Of a stretch of 16,658 nucleotides of DNA, positions 16,130 through 16,658 are shown piece after piece (position 1 is the first letter of the stretch; each line of letters starts with the position of its first letter). Source of the DNA: Pseudomonadota bacterium (GTDB lineage: Bacteria; Pseudomonadota; Alphaproteobacteria; Acetobacterales; Acetobacteraceae). The stretch spans positions 1-16,658 of the forward strand of contig JAJZEG010000192.1 in assembly GCA_021828605.1 (NCBI GenBank), written 5' to 3'. A program made the translations under genes and the position numbers. The notes below the pieces were generated by a model. It saw only the letters and a list, made by a program, of their open reading frames with translations, ran no database searches and was not told where the DNA came from.

Positions 16130-16658
16130 ATGTCAGGATTCGCCCCGCGCGTGAAGGCGGTGCTCGGCCCCACCAATACGGGCAAGACTCATCTGGCGAT
16201 GGAGCGGTTGCTCGGCCATGCGTCGGGTATCATTGGTTTTCCGCTCCGCTTGCTGGCCCGCGAAAATTACGACCGGATGGTTGCCCGCAAGGGTGCGCGC
16301 CATGTCGCGCTGATCACCGGCGAGGAGAAAATTATCCCGCCGGAGGCGCGTTGGTTTTCCTGCACCGTGGAGGCCATGCCGCTTGATCGCAAGGTGGAAT
16401 TCCTGGCGATTGATGAAATCCAACTTTGCGCTGATCCTGATCGGGGTCATGTGTTCACCGACCGGCTCTTGCACGCCCGAGGCATGGTCGAGACGATGTT
16501 TCTGGGGGCGGAAACCATTCGCCATTTGCTCAAACGCTTGGTGCCTGAAGCGGAAATCGAAACCCGACCGCGCCTGTCCCAGCTTACGTATAGTGGTCCG
16601 CTCAAACTGTCACGGCTGCCGCCGCGCAGTGCGATTGTCGCGTTTTCGGCAGCCGAGG
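16130..16658 (+). CDS. Suv3-like ATP-dependent RNA helicase, 3' partial
   Basis: The open frame runs off the end of the window; 176 codons are visible. The Walker A motif is VLGPTNTGKTHLAMERLL, followed by GIIGFPLRLLARENYDRM and LITGEEKIIPPEARWFSCTVEAMP. The Walker B is FLAIDEIQL (DEIQ type). Then come DRGHVFTDRLLHARG, TMFLGAETI and LTYSGPLKLSRLPPRSAIVAFSAAE. This matches the bacterial relatives of the mitochondrial RNA-degradosome helicase Suv3, a DExH/D RNA helicase family widespread in alphaproteobacteria. It is probably cytoplasmic and acts on structured RNA. The ATG at 16130 places the Walker A close to the N-terminus as in the family; an in-frame ATG at 16100 would add ten residues. Neither has a well-placed Shine-Dalgarno. 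It diverges from htpG. Confidence 0.9.
   Translation, partial: MSGFAPRVKAVLGPTNTGKTHLAMERLLGHASGIIGFPLRLLARENYDRMVARKGARHVALITGEEKIIPPEARWFSCTVEAMPLDRKVEFLAIDEIQLCADPDRGHVFTDRLLHARGMVETMFLGAETIRHLLKRLVPEAEIETRPRLSQLTYSGPLKLSRLPPRSAIVAFSAAE

Noticed and set aside
1..16658. CRISPR array, insertion sequence, integrase or MbtH-like gene
   Set aside because: No spaced direct repeats, transposase or integrase motifs, or small MbtH-type frame could be found.

Overview
The window looks like chromosomal DNA of a GC-rich alphaproteobacterium. The core genes support this: an alphaproteobacterial-type rpoH beside rluD, the small DUF6476 and DUF2256 genes, htpG, and a Suv3-like RNA helicase with the 'GPTNTGKTH' start seen in that class. 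An Acetobacteraceae/Rhodospirillales-type host is my best guess; it rests on remembered family resemblance and was not searched.

Layout. Positions 1-6294 (+) hold the end of a non-ribosomal peptide operon: the C-terminal part of an NRPS (carrier-domain tail plus condensation domain), a second NRPS protein with adenylation, carrier and terminal thioester-reductase domains, a GT1-type glycosyltransferase and an Sfp-type phosphopantetheinyl transferase. All four are joined by stop/start overlaps. Positions 6272-11036 (-) hold a converging operon for a surface glycan or similar: an FkbM-type methyltransferase with a long coiled-coil tail, a double-domain GT4 glycosyltransferase and a single GT4 glycosyltransferase. 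The two operons overlap tail to tail by 23 bp.

A tRNA-Glu(UUC) gene (11211-11286, -) marks the edge between this accessory DNA and housekeeping DNA. The accessory block lies directly on its 3' side, as expected for an island inserted at a tRNA gene. Beyond it are a 56-codon DUF2256 zinc-ribbon-like gene and a DUF6476 membrane protein (-), then rluD and rpoH (+), then htpG (-) converging on rpoH, and finally the start of a Suv3-like helicase (+) diverging from htpG. Three strong hairpins sit between rpoH and htpG; one is a convincing intrinsic terminator for htpG.

How it may work together. The NRPS proteins build a peptide of which only the last module is visible. The reductase domain would release it as an aldehyde or primary alcohol, the GT1 enzyme could glycosylate it, and the PPTase activates the carrier domains. 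This order (reductive release followed by a coupled glycosyltransferase) recalls mycobacterial glycopeptidolipid logic and is the best candidate here for an undescribed system. The last module is split into two proteins exactly between C and A, next to a run of five G, so one extra base would fuse them.
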